DNA of 64,000 nucleotides from an uncultured Lachnospiraceae bacterium (GCA_934339135.1 CAKRHP010000017.1:15407-79406), one strand, 5' to 3'; positions 50,166 through 59,209 are shown, numbered from the stretch's first letter. Made by a program: numbers and translations. Notes: a model not told the origin generated them from the sequence alone.

Positions 50166-50918
50166 TCACACGGCTCCGGCTGTCTCATATGCCTTTTTGT
50201 AGCTCTGCACCTTATTAACATATGATTTACAGTAAGAAGGTATGCCACCATATCGTTTCACGGCTCCACTGCCGGCATTGTAAGCAGCCAGTGCCATTCT
50301 CTCATCCCCATTAAATTCTTTGAGTTTCTGAGAAATGCACTTCGCCCCTCCCATAATATTCTGTCCGGCATCATACGGATCTGTCACACCAAGGCTTTTG
50401 GCTGTCGCAGGCATCAGCTGCATCACGCCCATTGCCCCGGCGCTGGATACGCTTTTTGCATTAAAATTGGATTCCGCTTTTGCGATCGCCTTGAGAAGAC
50501 TCTCGGAAACATTATACTTCTGCGCCGCCTTTTGAAACCATGAGTCATATTTTGTCTTTTTCATGGAATCTGCTGTGGTTGTCCTGGATGCTGCTGAAAC
50601 ATTCCCCGTCTGGTTCATCTTCTCTGACGTATCAGCAGATGACGCCACATCTTCATAAGTCACAGCCTGTCCTGTCACCGGATCGGTAAAAAACACTTTA
50701 CCGGTATTGGAACTTTCCCGGCTGCTTTTCTCTGTTCCTGACGCACTGGCAGTTTTCTGCGTCTCTGTCTCCCATGCAGAGGTCTGTGTGCTGTCCTTCA
50801 CTCCACTCTCTTTATTTTTCAGAACCTTTTCAAAAGAGGTCAGCGTCGTTTTGCGTTGCCTGCCATCGTTATATGTCCTGATCGGCTTTATGTCCAGCCG
50901 CAATATATGATCTACCAT
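50166..50918 (-). CDS. Lytic transglycosylase (SLT domain), no recognisable signal peptide
   Basis: 250 aa. The C-terminal SLT domain (about 125-240) has the catalytic Glu in AIAKAESNFNAKS, GVMQLMPATAKSLG and RMALAAYNAGSGAVKRYGG. It cleaves peptidoglycan glycan strands to 1,6-anhydro products. The N-terminus (VDHILRLDIKPIRTYNDG) is not a signal peptide, and about 100 residues of Ser/Thr-rich linker follow. Secretion would need another route, for example a flagellar one as in FlgJ-like enzymes. It sits 14 nt downstream of the small 134-aa gene. Confidence 0.85.
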   Translation of the reverse strand: MVDHILRLDIKPIRTYNDGRQRKTTLTSFEKVLKNKESGVKDSTQTSAWETETQKTASASGTEKSSRESSNTGKVFFTDPVTGQAVTYEDVASSADTSEKMNQTGNVSAASRTTTADSMKKTKYDSWFQKAAQKYNVSESLLKAIAKAESNFNAKSVSSAGAMGVMQLMPATAKSLGVTDPYDAGQNIMGGAKCISQKLKEFNGDERMALAAYNAGSGAVKRYGGIPSYCKSYVNKVQSYKKAYETAGAV

Positions 50919-50932
50919 CGTCTTCTTCTCCT

Positions 50933-51337
50933 CTATTCCTTCTCCTGCTGAAATAACTCCTGCAATGTCATTTCCTTTGGTCCGGTCTCCAAATGCTTAT
51001 CCTCGATCACAGGCTCTGCTGCGTCTGCCTCCCGCACCACCGCCGGAACCGGCATATCCCTTTCTGTCCCTTCTGCCATTCCTTCCTCAGAAAATGCCGG
51101 AAAAGCCTCCTGTTCTGCTACCGGGTGCACGCTGTGATAATGAAGCTTCTGATATACCGGATCGATGACTCCATGGCATACAGCCATCGCCGGTTCTCCC
51201 TGTGATGCCGTCGTCGTCCCGACCTGCGTTACAACCGCCTGTTTTCCCTGTATGATCTTCATACCTTTAACCATACCTTTCCAAAAGCTGCCATCCATGT
51301 GCCAAATCTCACATTGCAGTGCATGTCCCGTCCCCAA
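50933..51337 (-). CDS. Small acidic protein of unknown function upstream of lytic transglycosylase
   Basis: 134 aa from a TTG start with AGGAAG 6 nt upstream; internal ATGs at codons 14, 22 and 26 are alternatives, and the conserved-looking part starts near MKIIQGKQAVVTQVG. No TM helix or signal peptide. The C-terminal half is Glu/Pro-rich. It is not recognised; its tight linkage to the transglycosylase (14 nt) suggests a shared operon and possibly a structure outside the membrane. Confidence 0.55.
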   Translation of the reverse strand: MGTGHALQCEIWHMDGSFWKGMVKGMKIIQGKQAVVTQVGTTTASQGEPAMAVCHGVIDPVYQKLHYHSVHPVAEQEAFPAFSEEGMAEGTERDMPVPAVVREADAAEPVIEDKHLETGPKEMTLQELFQQEKE

Positions 51338-51358
51338 AGAATTCTTCCTAAATTATTA

Positions 51359-52534
51359 TTACAATGCGCTGTAAATAATGTTACGAAGCACCTGTACATC
51401 CCGGTAACCATTACCGCCACATTTCTGGATCACATAGATGATCGCCAGATCCTCTGCCGGATCCATCGCTACATAAGAACCAAGCCAGCCGTCCCAGCCA
51501 AACTCACCCACGGAGCCCAGACCATAAGAAGCCGGAACATCTGTCATCTGTCGCATCAGGTCACCATATCCATATCCCCGCAAGGATTCCCAGTCATACA
51601 TCTTCAGCTGCTGTGGTGTCAGATGATTCATCGTCATATGCTCGAGGGACTTGCGTCCCAGAATGCGGACACCATGGTAACTACCCCCATGCATCATCAT
51701 CTGTACAAATCGGGAATAATCTCCAACCGTAGATACCAGACCTGCTCCACCGGACTCAAATGCCGGTTTCTTTTTGTGCATATAGGACAATCCCAGATGC
51801 TGCCAGGTACATGGCTCTAATGTACCACTCTCCGGCTTATATTCATAATTCTCCATAAAACGGTTCTGCTTGTCCTCCGGCACATAGAAGTCCGTATCTA
51901 CCATACCCAGAGGCTCGAATATCGTCTCTTTTAAGTATTCCCCGTATGTCTTTCCGGTAACCACCTCTATGATCGCCCCCAGCACATCTGCACAGAAGGA
52001 ATATCTCCAACCCTCTCCCGGCTCAAACTCCAGCGGCTGCTGACCGATCCGGTTTGCCAGATCATATGTGGTCGTTGGCTTTCCTGCCTCCAGATCCGCA
52101 TAATACTTGTCGATCATATTCTGCATATATGTACCGGCCGGAAAACTGGCATCCGGATAAGTCACACCTGCTGTCATATCCAACAGATTCTGAATCGTCA
52201 CTTTATTAACTACCGGTACTAATTCTCCGTCCTTCAGCACTTTCTGATCCCGAAAACCCGGAAGATACATATCTGCCGTATCGCTGAGAGAAAGCAGCCC
52301 CTTCTCCACCACAGTCATTACTGCAGCAGAAGTGATCGGCTTGGTCATGGAATAGCATCGAAAAATAGAATCCTCTGTCATGGGAATGTTCCGCTCCACA
52401 TCCGCCATACCAAACTGGCGGAAATATACCGTATCCCCTTTATGGATCACGCAAAGACTGGCACCCTTGATCTCATCTCCATCAATTTTCGATTTGATTA
52501 CCTCATCCGCTTTTTTTAATATATTATAGTTCAT
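51359..52534 (-). CDS. Serine hydrolase, class C beta-lactamase-like (penicillin-binding family)
   Basis: 391 aa. SxxK active site Ser62-Met-Thr-Lys65 in CYSMTKPITSAAV, the YxN-equivalent in GWRYSFCADVLGAI (a Tyr-Ser-Phe variant) and HGGSYHGVRILGRKS for the KTG region. No signal peptide is visible, so it is probably a cytosolic esterase or peptidase of the EstB/AmpC-like superfamily and not a drug-resistance beta-lactamase. Single gene. Confidence 0.85.
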   Translation of the reverse strand: MNYNILKKADEVIKSKIDGDEIKGASLCVIHKGDTVYFRQFGMADVERNIPMTEDSIFRCYSMTKPITSAAVMTVVEKGLLSLSDTADMYLPGFRDQKVLKDGELVPVVNKVTIQNLLDMTAGVTYPDASFPAGTYMQNMIDKYYADLEAGKPTTTYDLANRIGQQPLEFEPGEGWRYSFCADVLGAIIEVVTGKTYGEYLKETIFEPLGMVDTDFYVPEDKQNRFMENYEYKPESGTLEPCTWQHLGLSYMHKKKPAFESGGAGLVSTVGDYSRFVQMMMHGGSYHGVRILGRKSLEHMTMNHLTPQQLKMYDWESLRGYGYGDLMRQMTDVPASYGLGSVGEFGWDGWLGSYVAMDPAEDLAIIYVIQKCGGNGYRDVQVLRNIIYSAL

Positions 52535-52603
52535 CGTTATACCTCTGTTTATTCTTAACTCTTTATAAATTTACCGCTTTAATCTCAAAGCATATCTTTA
52601 TAT

Positions 52604-52633
52604 AGTGTAACATATTCCAGCCCGTTTCTTCAA
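52604..52633 (-). promoter_or_regulatory. Probable promoter of the serine hydrolase gene
   Basis: Minus strand TTGAAG (52633-52628), 18-nt spacer, TACACT (52609-52604); leader about 65 nt. Confidence 0.4.
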
Positions 52634-52710
52634 TAGACAGGTATAAACAAAAACAAAAAATATCATACTAATCCTGTCAATCACTTACATTAGAAAGGTA
52701 TGGTATTTTT

Positions 52711-53133
52711 ATGGCACTTTCTCCCCTTCAGGCATATTCTATAATATTTTTTACCGGAGGATTTCTCTATTGCGGTATCGAAGTTTTATACCGGGGATAT
52801 TCTCATATTTCCATGTTTTTTACCGCCGGCATCTGCTTCCTGTTGATCGGTGTGATCGAGTCCTTTTTTCATATGCGGAGTTCTCTGCTGCTGCAAATGC
52901 TGTTATGTGGTGTTACGATCACCATCATCGAATATCTGGTGGGACTTCTGGTAAATCGCCAGCTCCACTTAAATGTGTGGGATTATACCGGATGCCCATT
53001 TAATCTTCAAGGTCAGATCTGTCTGCTGAACAGCTCCCTGTGGTTTCTGCTTTCCGGTCCGGCTATCCTGTTATTTGATCTGATGCGTCATCTGCTGCTG
53101 GGGGTTCCTCTTCCACATTACCATATCTTCTGA
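52711..53133 (+). CDS. Putative ABC_trans_CmpB-type membrane protein
   Basis: 140 aa with four TM helices. The family motif VWDYTGCPFNLQGQICLLNS near residue 90-110 identifies the group annotated as putative ABC transporter type IV permease CmpB (PF06541 from memory); no ATPase gene is nearby and the transporter label is doubtful. AAAGG precedes the ATG. It stands alone between two minus-strand genes. Confidence 0.75.
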   Translation: MALSPLQAYSIIFFTGGFLYCGIEVLYRGYSHISMFFTAGICFLLIGVIESFFHMRSSLLLQMLLCGVTITIIEYLVGLLVNRQLHLNVWDYTGCPFNLQGQICLLNSSLWFLLSGPAILLFDLMRHLLLGVPLPHYHIF

Positions 53134-53159
53134 TCCCCCGCCTGTATCAATCATTACGG

Positions 53160-54056
53160 TCAGGATCCGTTCTTTGCCTTCAGATACGAAGGGCGGTTCC
53201 ATGTTCCACTTGCCTTCTTATGCCGCCAATGATCCTTTTTTGTATCATATCCACTGACGATCAGATACTGCCAGTTACTTGCCGTCTTTAAGGAACGGTA
53301 CACCTTTTTTAAAGGAATCCACTGACGGTTATGATCCGGATCTCCGGAATCTGCCAAAAACACCTTATCTGTTTTTTCATGAAACTCAAAAATCGTCACA
53401 TAATGCCCCGGGGTATTCTTCCAGTGTACCGTGGAATTTGCACTGGATACCAACACAATCGCACATTTTGCATTTGCAATATCCTCCCGGAATTTCTGAT
53501 AGGTCTCCCTCTTGCGCTCCACATGACATTTTAATCCCAACGAAGTCAATCCCCTGCGGATATAGCCCCAGTCGATGGCCATTCCACCGCCATATCCTGT
53601 ATGTTTTTTGGCATACTGATACATATCCACCGGAGAACACTGATATGGTGTCAGCGAGGAATAAATATTTGCCATACAGCACAGTCCACAGCCAAACCCA
53701 CCAAAGGATCCCCCATCCATATAGCTTTCTCCCCATTCGCCGGACCAGTCAATGCCCTGATTCCAGGATTTAGGACCCTGCAGATAAGTGTAAATCCGCT
53801 GTGTTTTATCCTCCGGCTTTTGAACAGGCTTTGTTGTTTCCAGTGGCTTCTTCGTCTCCGGCAGCTTCGTTTCTACCGGAACAAAGGATATCTCCGCCAC
53901 TTGTTTCCTATTCTGTTTCTCCCTGAAAATTCTTCTGCTCCCACTCCAGATGAAAGAAAGCACCATAGAAACACACACAAATATCATGCATGCTCCCGTG
54001 ATCATCCATCGAATTTTTCTGCGTCCCCAGCGTTTCCTTCCCGATTTGATCTTCAT
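53160..54056 (-). CDS. Membrane-anchored C39-like peptidase domain protein
   Basis: 298 aa; start at the second Met (MKIKSGRKRW) because GGAGGAG lies 5 nt upstream. A basic N-terminus and one TM helix (about 16-37) anchor it with the rest outside. After a Thr/Lys/Pro-rich stalk (KLPETKKPLETTKPVQK) comes a papain-like fold: FGCGLCCMANIYSSL with the probable nucleophile Cys, TPGHYVTIFEF with the His and LADSGDPD with the Asp. Such C39_2 domains are found in cell-wall or bacteriocin-leader peptidases; the target here is unknown. Confidence 0.75.
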   Translation of the reverse strand: MKIKSGRKRWGRRKIRWMITGACMIFVCVSMVLSFIWSGSRRIFREKQNRKQVAEISFVPVETKLPETKKPLETTKPVQKPEDKTQRIYTYLQGPKSWNQGIDWSGEWGESYMDGGSFGGFGCGLCCMANIYSSLTPYQCSPVDMYQYAKKHTGYGGGMAIDWGYIRRGLTSLGLKCHVERKRETYQKFREDIANAKCAIVLVSSANSTVHWKNTPGHYVTIFEFHEKTDKVFLADSGDPDHNRQWIPLKKVYRSLKTASNWQYLIVSGYDTKKDHWRHKKASGTWNRPSYLKAKNGS

Positions 54057-54135
54057 TTCTTCTCCTCCGTATTCTTTCATACTGCGACGCCTTTTTTTCT
54101 ATATACAAACAAATTACGGATTCTTTATATATAGG

Positions 54136-54169
54136 AAAAAAGGCGCCGCACTGTCACCAGTGCGACACC
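54136..54169 (-). terminator. Terminator of the Lys-rich surface protein gene
   Basis: Minus strand GGTGTCGCACTG (54169-54158), loop GTGA, CAGTGCGGCGCC (54053-offset copy at 54153-54142) with two G-U pairs, followed by TTTTTT (54141-54136). A strong terminator 28 nt after the stop, as expected for an abundant transcript. Confidence 0.92.
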
Positions 54170-54196
54170 CTTAAGCTTCATCACAAAAGAATGTAA

Positions 54197-55159
54197 TTAT
54201 TTTACTCTTACATTAACGATAGCTTTCTTAGAACCAACCTTAACAGTCAGCTTAGCCTTACCAGCCTTCTTAGCCTTTACTGTGATAACAACTTTACCCT
54301 TCTTAGCTACTGCAGACTTAACCTTAACAGCCTTCTTATTAGAAGCCTTTACCTTGATGGCATCTGTTGTAGCCTTCTTGTTGTTCTTAGCCTTAACAGT
54401 TACGTTAATCTTCTTTGTCTTGTTCTTCTTGATTACAACGGTAGCTTTCTTAGCCTTTACTTTCTTTGCAGGGTTCTTAACGAATACCTTAAGAACTGCC
54501 TTCTTAGAACCAGACTTAAGTGTTACCTTTGTAGATGTACCAGCCTTAGCCTTCTTAGGTACAGCAATCTTAACCTGCTTTTTACCCTTTACAAGAGTAG
54601 CCTTAGCAATCTTCTTATTTGCAGAAGATACTGTAACTTTCTTAGCAGCGTCTGCTGTAGCTACCTTCTTAACTGTGTAAGCAACCTTTTTGCTCTTACC
54701 AGCAGCTACTACTACTTTCTTCTTCTTGAACTTAAGAGACTTTGTAGCCTTTGTGATCGGAGCGCCCTTGATTGTTACAAGAATCTTAGCAACCTCTGCA
54801 TTAGCTGATAATACGCTAACTGCAGCATCTGTGCATGATACAGCAGCCTTAGTAGCTGTAACTGTAACCTTGATCGCATCGCCGGAAACTACAACTGCGG
54901 AAGCAGAAGCAATGCTTGTAGCAAGCCTTGCATCATACTTGCAGGAAAGTGCACCCTTTGTAGAGATAGCAACACCTGTTACTGTTGTGGAAGCATCAAC
55001 TGTTTTGTCCTTTGCTGCTGCGATTGAAAGCTTTGCTGTAGGAACAGCGGCTGCCTTCTTGGCATTAGAAGCATTTGCTACATCTGCAGAAAATACACTT
55101 GTAAGTGCAACTGCTCCAGCCAGAGCCAATGAAAGTACTTTCTTCATAGAAGTCTTCAT
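54197..55159 (-). CDS. Secreted Lys/Ala/Val-rich surface protein with Ig-like repeats, probably very highly expressed
   Basis: 320 aa. Signal peptide about 1-30 (MKKVLSLALAGAVALTSVFS, cut near NAS or ANA). The mature part is almost only Lys, Ala, Val, Thr, Ser and Ile, with repeated beta-strand units such as KKVTVSSANKKIAKATLVKG and GKAKLTVKVGSKKAIVNVRV, likely three to four BIG2-like domains. Predicted charge is strongly positive. Codon use is narrow (AAG for Lys, GCT/GCA for Ala, GTT/GTA for Val), unlike its neighbours, and promoter and terminator are strong. It may coat the cell by binding anionic wall polymers. The function is not known. Confidence 0.7.
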   Translation of the reverse strand: MKTSMKKVLSLALAGAVALTSVFSADVANASNAKKAAAVPTAKLSIAAAKDKTVDASTTVTGVAISTKGALSCKYDARLATSIASASAVVVSGDAIKVTVTATKAAVSCTDAAVSVLSANAEVAKILVTIKGAPITKATKSLKFKKKKVVVAAGKSKKVAYTVKKVATADAAKKVTVSSANKKIAKATLVKGKKQVKIAVPKKAKAGTSTKVTLKSGSKKAVLKVFVKNPAKKVKAKKATVVIKKNKTKKINVTVKAKNNKKATTDAIKVKASNKKAVKVKSAVAKKGKVVITVKAKKAGKAKLTVKVGSKKAIVNVRVK

Positions 55160-55209
55160 GATTATTTCCCCCTTATATTAGTGGATTTCTTTATTTTGTT
55201 ACAAGCGGA

Positions 55210-55238
55210 ATTCTAGCATGGCAACCGAAACAATTCAA
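55210..55238 (-). promoter_or_regulatory. Strong promoter of the Lys-rich surface protein gene
   Basis: Minus strand TTGAAT (55238-55233), 17-nt spacer ending in TGC (extended -10), TAGAAT (55215-55210); leader of about 43 nt with AAGGGGG before the ATG. Confidence 0.7.
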
Positions 55239-55302
55239 TAGTCAGATTACACAAAAGATTATTAACTTTTCATTACATTCCCGTCATTTTCTATAATTTC
55301 AC

Positions 55303-55344
55303 AAAAAAAGATGGTAATTTTGTCGAACAAACAAAATTACCATC
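55303..55344 (-). terminator. Terminator of glyS
   Basis: GATGGTAATTTTGT (55310-55323) pairs with ACAAAATTACCATC (55331-55344), 14 bp, with a T-run on the minus strand (55309-55303). It ends the glyS transcript, about 58 nt after its stop. Confidence 0.92.
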
Positions 55345-55402
55345 CCATTTCATTGTAATATATGCTCATTTTCATGGCACAATTTTATCATCGTACCATA
55401 TC

Positions 55403-56791
55403 TTAGAAAGTAAATTTTCCTTCAAAATATTTTGGCAGATCCTCGATCTTAATACGCTCCTGCTCCATGGTATCACGGTCACGGACTGTCACTGCACCGT
55501 CCTCCTCAGAGTCAAAATCGTATGTGATACAATATGGAGTACCGATCTCATCCTGACGGCGATAACGTTTTCCAATATTTCCTCTGTCATCATACTCACA
55601 ATTGTATGTCTTGGACAATGTCTCATAAATCTTCTCAGCCTGCTCACCCAGCTTCTTGGATAATGGAAGCACACCGATCTTTACCGGAGCGATCGCCGGA
55701 TGAAAATGCATCACGGTACGGACATCTCCGCCTTCCAGCTCCTCCTCATCATACGCGCTGCAAAGGAATGCAAGCGTCACACGATCTGCTCCAAGAGATG
55801 GCTCAATTACATAAGGAATGTATTTTTCATTCTTCGTATCATCAAAGTAACTCATATCCTCACCGGAGGTCTCTGCGTGACGGCTCAGATCGTAATTGGT
55901 ACGATCTGCGATGCCCCAGAGCTCGCCCCATCCAAACGGGAACAGGAACTCAATATCAGAAGTTGCTTTACTATAGAAAGAAAGCTCCTCCTTATCGTGA
56001 TCACGAACACGCATCTCGTCCGGCTTAATACCCAGAGTCTGCAGCCAGTTAATGCAGAAATCCTTCCAGTATGCGAACCACTCAAGATCTGTATCCGGCT
56101 CACAGAAGAACTCCAGCTCCATCTGCTCAAACTCGCGGGTACGGAATGTAAAGTTACCCGGTGTGATCTCATTACGGAATGACTTACCAATCTGACCAAT
56201 ACCAAATGGAATCTTCTTTCTGGATGTTCTCTGAACATTTTTGAAGTTTACAAAGATACCCTGTGCTGTCTCCGGACGAAGATATACGGTATTTTTAGCG
56301 TCCTCGGTAACGCCCTGGAAAGTCTTGAACATCAGGTTAAACTGACGGATATCGGTAAAATTATGCTTACCACAGGTTGGGCATGGCACGCTGTGCTCTG
56401 AAATGAAGTCCTGCATCTTTTCATTACTCCATCCATCGACACTGCCGTCCAGTTCAATGCCATTCTCTTCCGCAAACTTCTCGATCAGCTGGTCTGCACG
56501 GAAACGCTCGTGACACTCCTTACAATCCATCAACGGATCAGAGAAGCTTCCAAGATGACCGGATGCCACCCATGTCTGTGGGTTCATCAGAATCGCACAG
56601 TCAATACCGACATTATATTTATTCTCGCGGATAAACTTCTGCCACCATGCCTGCTTGACATTATTCTTAAGCTCTACACCAAGATTACCGTAATCCCATG
56701 TATTCGCAAGTCCTCCATAAATTTCAGATCCAGGATAAATAAAACCTCTCGCCTTAGCCAACGCCTGAATCTTCTCCATTGTTTTTTCCAT
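55403..56791 (-). CDS. glyS: Glycyl-tRNA synthetase, dimeric type
   Basis: 462 aa, start ATG with GGAGG 6 nt upstream; the frame is open six more codons. Class II motifs: [20 protein letters not shown] near the N-terminus, motif 2 [19 protein letters not shown], and motif 3 in the [14 protein letters not shown] region; the anticodon-binding domain is at the C-terminus. A Cys pair CPTCGKHNF may bind zinc. It charges tRNA-Gly. No T-box leader was found in the short upstream region. Confidence 0.97.
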   Translation of the reverse strand: MEKTMEKIQALAKARGFIYPGSEIYGGLANTWDYGNLGVELKNNVKQAWWQKFIRENKYNVGIDCAILMNPQTWVASGHLGSFSDPLMDCKECHERFRADQLIEKFAEENGIELDGSVDGWSNEKMQDFISEHSVPCPTCGKHNFTDIRQFNLMFKTFQGVTEDAKNTVYLRPETAQGIFVNFKNVQRTSRKKIPFGIGQIGKSFRNEITPGNFTFRTREFEQMELEFFCEPDTDLEWFAYWKDFCINWLQTLGIKPDEMRVRDHDKEELSFYSKATSDIEFLFPFGWGELWGIADRTNYDLSRHAETSGEDMSYFDDTKNEKYIPYVIEPSLGADRVTLAFLCSAYDEEELEGGDVRTVMHFHPAIAPVKIGVLPLSKKLGEQAEKIYETLSKTYNCEYDDRGNIGKRYRRQDEIGTPYCITYDFDSEEDGAVTVRDRDTMEQERIKIEDLPKYFEGKFTF

Positions 56792-56905
56792 GATTGTCCT
56801 CCATTCCATAGGTAAATTCTACTAAACTGCTTCTAAATATACCATTATCTTCCTTAGAATGCAAGTATACTCATGGAACAGCCGGGATTCTCCCATCGCT
56901 TCAAC

Positions 56906-56954
56906 AAAAAATGTCTGTATGATCTCCCACCTGAGCAAGCGACCATACAGACAT
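56906..56954 (-). terminator. Terminator of the alcohol dehydrogenase gene
   Basis: ATGTCTGTATG (56911-56921) and CATACAGACAT (56944-56954), 11-bp stem with a 22-nt loop, T-run on the minus strand (56910-56906). It lies between the dehydrogenase stop and glyS. Confidence 0.85.
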
Positions 56955-57001
56955 GTGTTATTTGTTTCTACCTATTATATACTCTTTGTGCTGCTAGAAA
57001 A

Positions 57002-58150
57002 TTAAATCAAACTCTCATATAATGCGGTGATATCCTCCACAGAAGTCTCCTTTGGATTGCCCGGACGGCATGCATCATCATATGCAGACTGTGCCAGGAA
57101 AGGAATATCCTCCTTCTTGACAATCTCCTTGAGATCTGCCGGAATACCAACATCCTGAGACAGCTTACGAACCGCATCTACAGCTGCTTTGCGGTACTCC
57201 GCCTGAGACATGTTCTCTGTTCCCTCTACGCCCATAGCCTGTGCAATATACTTATACTTATCTCCTGTTGCCTCTGCATTGTACTCCATAACGGTCGGCA
57301 GAATGATCGCATTGGCCACACCATGAGGTGTATCATAAAGAGCTCCCAGTGGATGAGCCATGGAATGAACGATACCAAGGCCTACATTAGAGAAGCCCAT
57401 GCCGGCAACATACTGTCCCAGTGCCATGCCCTCTCTGCCTTCCGGTGTGTTGTCAACTGCACCTCTGAGAGAACGGGAAATGATCTCGATTGCTTTCAGA
57501 TGGAACATATCAGAAAGTTCCCATGCACCAGCCGTGATATATCCCTCGATCGCATGTGTCAAGGCATCCATACCTGTTGCTGCTGTCAGGCCCTTTGGCA
57601 TACTGGACATCATCTCCGGATCAATAAATGCAACAACCGGAATATCATGTGGATCTACACATACCATCTTACGGTTCTTCTCTACATCTGTAATAACATA
57701 ATTGATCGTAACCTCTGCTGCGGTACCGGCTGTCGTTGGTACAGCAAAGATCGGCATACTCTTATGCTTGGTGTCAGCAACGCCCTCCAGACTGCGTACA
57801 TCTGCAAAATCCGGATTCTCCATGATAATACCAACACCCTTTGCGGTATCCATAGAAGAACCACCACCGATCGCAATAATGTAATCAGCGCCCGCTGCCT
57901 TACATGCTGCTACACCTGTCTGAACATTCTCGATGGTTGGATTTGGCTTGATATTAGAATATAACTCATAATCAAGTCCGGCTCCCTCCAGTACATCCAG
58001 AACTTTCTGTGTGACACCAAACTTCACCAGATCCGGGTCAGAACATACAAATGCCTTTTTGAATGCGCGTCCCTTTGCCTCGTCTGCAATGCTCTTGATC
58101 GCTCCTGCTCCGTGATAAGATGTCTCGTTCAATACAAATCTGTTTACCAT
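57002..58150 (-). CDS. Iron-containing alcohol dehydrogenase, FucO/lactaldehyde reductase-like
   Basis: 382 aa, start at MVNRFVLNE with GGGAGAG upstream; 12 codons of open frame before it are ignored. NAD-binding motif IAIGGGSSMDTAKGVGI and metal-site segments MDALTHAIEGYI, MAHPLGALYDTPHGVANAI hold the Asp and His ligands. The length and the N-terminus SYHGAGAI match lactaldehyde/1,2-propanediol oxidoreductase (fucose and rhamnose fermentation) or other short-chain alcohol dehydrogenases. Single gene. Confidence 0.92.
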   Translation of the reverse strand: MVNRFVLNETSYHGAGAIKSIADEAKGRAFKKAFVCSDPDLVKFGVTQKVLDVLEGAGLDYELYSNIKPNPTIENVQTGVAACKAAGADYIIAIGGGSSMDTAKGVGIIMENPDFADVRSLEGVADTKHKSMPIFAVPTTAGTAAEVTINYVITDVEKNRKMVCVDPHDIPVVAFIDPEMMSSMPKGLTAATGMDALTHAIEGYITAGAWELSDMFHLKAIEIISRSLRGAVDNTPEGREGMALGQYVAGMGFSNVGLGIVHSMAHPLGALYDTPHGVANAIILPTVMEYNAEATGDKYKYIAQAMGVEGTENMSQAEYRKAAVDAVRKLSQDVGIPADLKEIVKKEDIPFLAQSAYDDACRPGNPKETSVEDITALYESLI

Positions 58151-58188
58151 AATACTACTCTCCCTTTCTTTGTAAAAATATAACAATG

Positions 58189-58223
58189 CCCTCCAAAAAG
58201 CGATAAATATCGCTCCGATTTTT
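58189..58223 (-). promoter_or_regulatory. Palindrome in the alcohol dehydrogenase leader
   Basis: AGCGATA (58199-58205), AA, TATCGCT (58208-58214) forms a 7-bp inverted repeat flanked by CAAAAA and TTTTTG. It lies about 40 nt before the start codon, between a TATAAT on the minus strand (near 58258-58253) and the ribosome binding site, so it could be an operator or an RNA hairpin. Confidence 0.4.
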
Positions 58224-58363
58224 GAAAGACTGTCCCATACCTCTCATAGCTATATTATAGTAAATTTTCACAAAAAATGGAAGTGTTTTTTGAAATTTTC
58301 ACAAAATTTGCACATATTTTATAAATATAAAAAACGGCACCGATCAAATCGATACCGTCCGGT

Positions 58364-58552
58364 TTATACGTATGTATTTATGTTCTGTCCAAGATTCGGC
58401 TGCACGGAAGACTCCATCATCTTCACAACCTCACTTGCCTGACTCTGAAAAGAATCCAGTGTCATACTGAGTACCTCTGTACTCACATTCGTCATTAACT
58501 GATTCTGCGACATCATCATTGAATAGTCCGCAATGCTTCCGATCATATCCAT
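58364..58552 (-). CDS. YjfB family putative motility protein
   Basis: 62 aa, starting at MDMIGSIADYS with AAGGTGG 8 nt upstream; a GTG four codons earlier is too close to that box. The pattern SMMMSQNQLMTNVSTEVLSM and the C-terminal NLGQNINTYV match the YjfB family, often found in flagellated Firmicutes and annotated as putative motility protein. Function not established. Confidence 0.8.
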   Translation of the reverse strand: MDMIGSIADYSMMMSQNQLMTNVSTEVLSMTLDSFQSQASEVVKMMESSVQPNLGQNINTYV

Positions 58553-58675
58553 AGGATCACCCACCTTTCTGAATGGATATTTCTTATGTTAATTGTAACA
58601 GAAAATGGAGGGAAAATCAATGACGTTTTTTACGAACCTCACCTTCCACATTAAGTACAATATTTTAACAAAAAC

Positions 58676-59209
58676 TCAATCCACTTTTCCTTTCCTTAAT
58701 AATCGACTTTTACGCTTTTCCTCCAATTTTATTAAAAACATTTCTATTGCAGGATAATTTGTTTCCGATCCTGTTGCATTTCTAATATTTTCTAAACATT
58801 TTTTATCCTTTGTCGGGTTATATAAATAACTAAACTGAACCTCTATAACATCCTCGTCCAAAATTCCATTTTGCCATCCTACTAAAATGGATTCTAAAAT
58901 GTTTAGATATTTAATAATAGAAAATCTCAATTTTTTCAAATAATATCCCTCTATCGTCACTCTTCTATTATCATTATCTTTCCCATCCCCTTTAGTAAAA
59001 GAATTTTCTGTTTTTATCTCACAAAACTTTCTTTTACACATGTGTATATTACTTATAATAAAATGTCTTTCTGTTTTACCAATATGGTTATTATTTGTAT
59101 CACATCCTTTTTGATTCTCTCTTTCAATATCTTTTTTTGTATCGTAAAGCTCTTTTATATCATCATATACTTGTTTTTCCACTTCAAAAGGTTTGTTACT
59201 ATCAAACAA
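58676..59209 (-). CDS. Hypothetical protein in an AT-rich patch, start unclear
   Basis: 177 codons from a TTG with no good ribosome binding site. The same frame is open seven codons or more upstream to a TGA (peptide GTYRKTKYPYWLFDSNKP). A well placed ATG (59280) in another frame, about 30 nt after a predicted transcript start, gives MEEKIRQRTNETKEHTE. I suspect a frameshift between 59210 and 59260, or a non-ATG start. The protein is hydrophilic, rich in Lys, Asn and Glu, with no recognised domain. Base composition is clearly lower in GC than in the neighbours, which suggests transfer. Confidence 0.5.
   Translation of the reverse strand: MFDSNKPFEVEKQVYDDIKELYDTKKDIERENQKGCDTNNNHIGKTERHFIISNIHMCKRKFCEIKTENSFTKGDGKDNDNRRVTIEGYYLKKLRFSIIKYLNILESILVGWQNGILDEDVIEVQFSYLYNPTKDKKCLENIRNATGSETNYPAIEMFLIKLEEKRKSRLLRKGKVD

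Noticed and set aside
51359..52534. Antibiotic-resistance beta-lactamase.
   Set aside because: SxxK and fold fit the superfamily, but there is no signal peptide and the second motif is YSF in place of YxN, so an esterase/peptidase is more likely.
56792..57001. Possible T-box riboswitch in front of glyS.
   Set aside because: The only structure is the terminator of the dehydrogenase gene; no T-box sequence or antiterminator and too little space.
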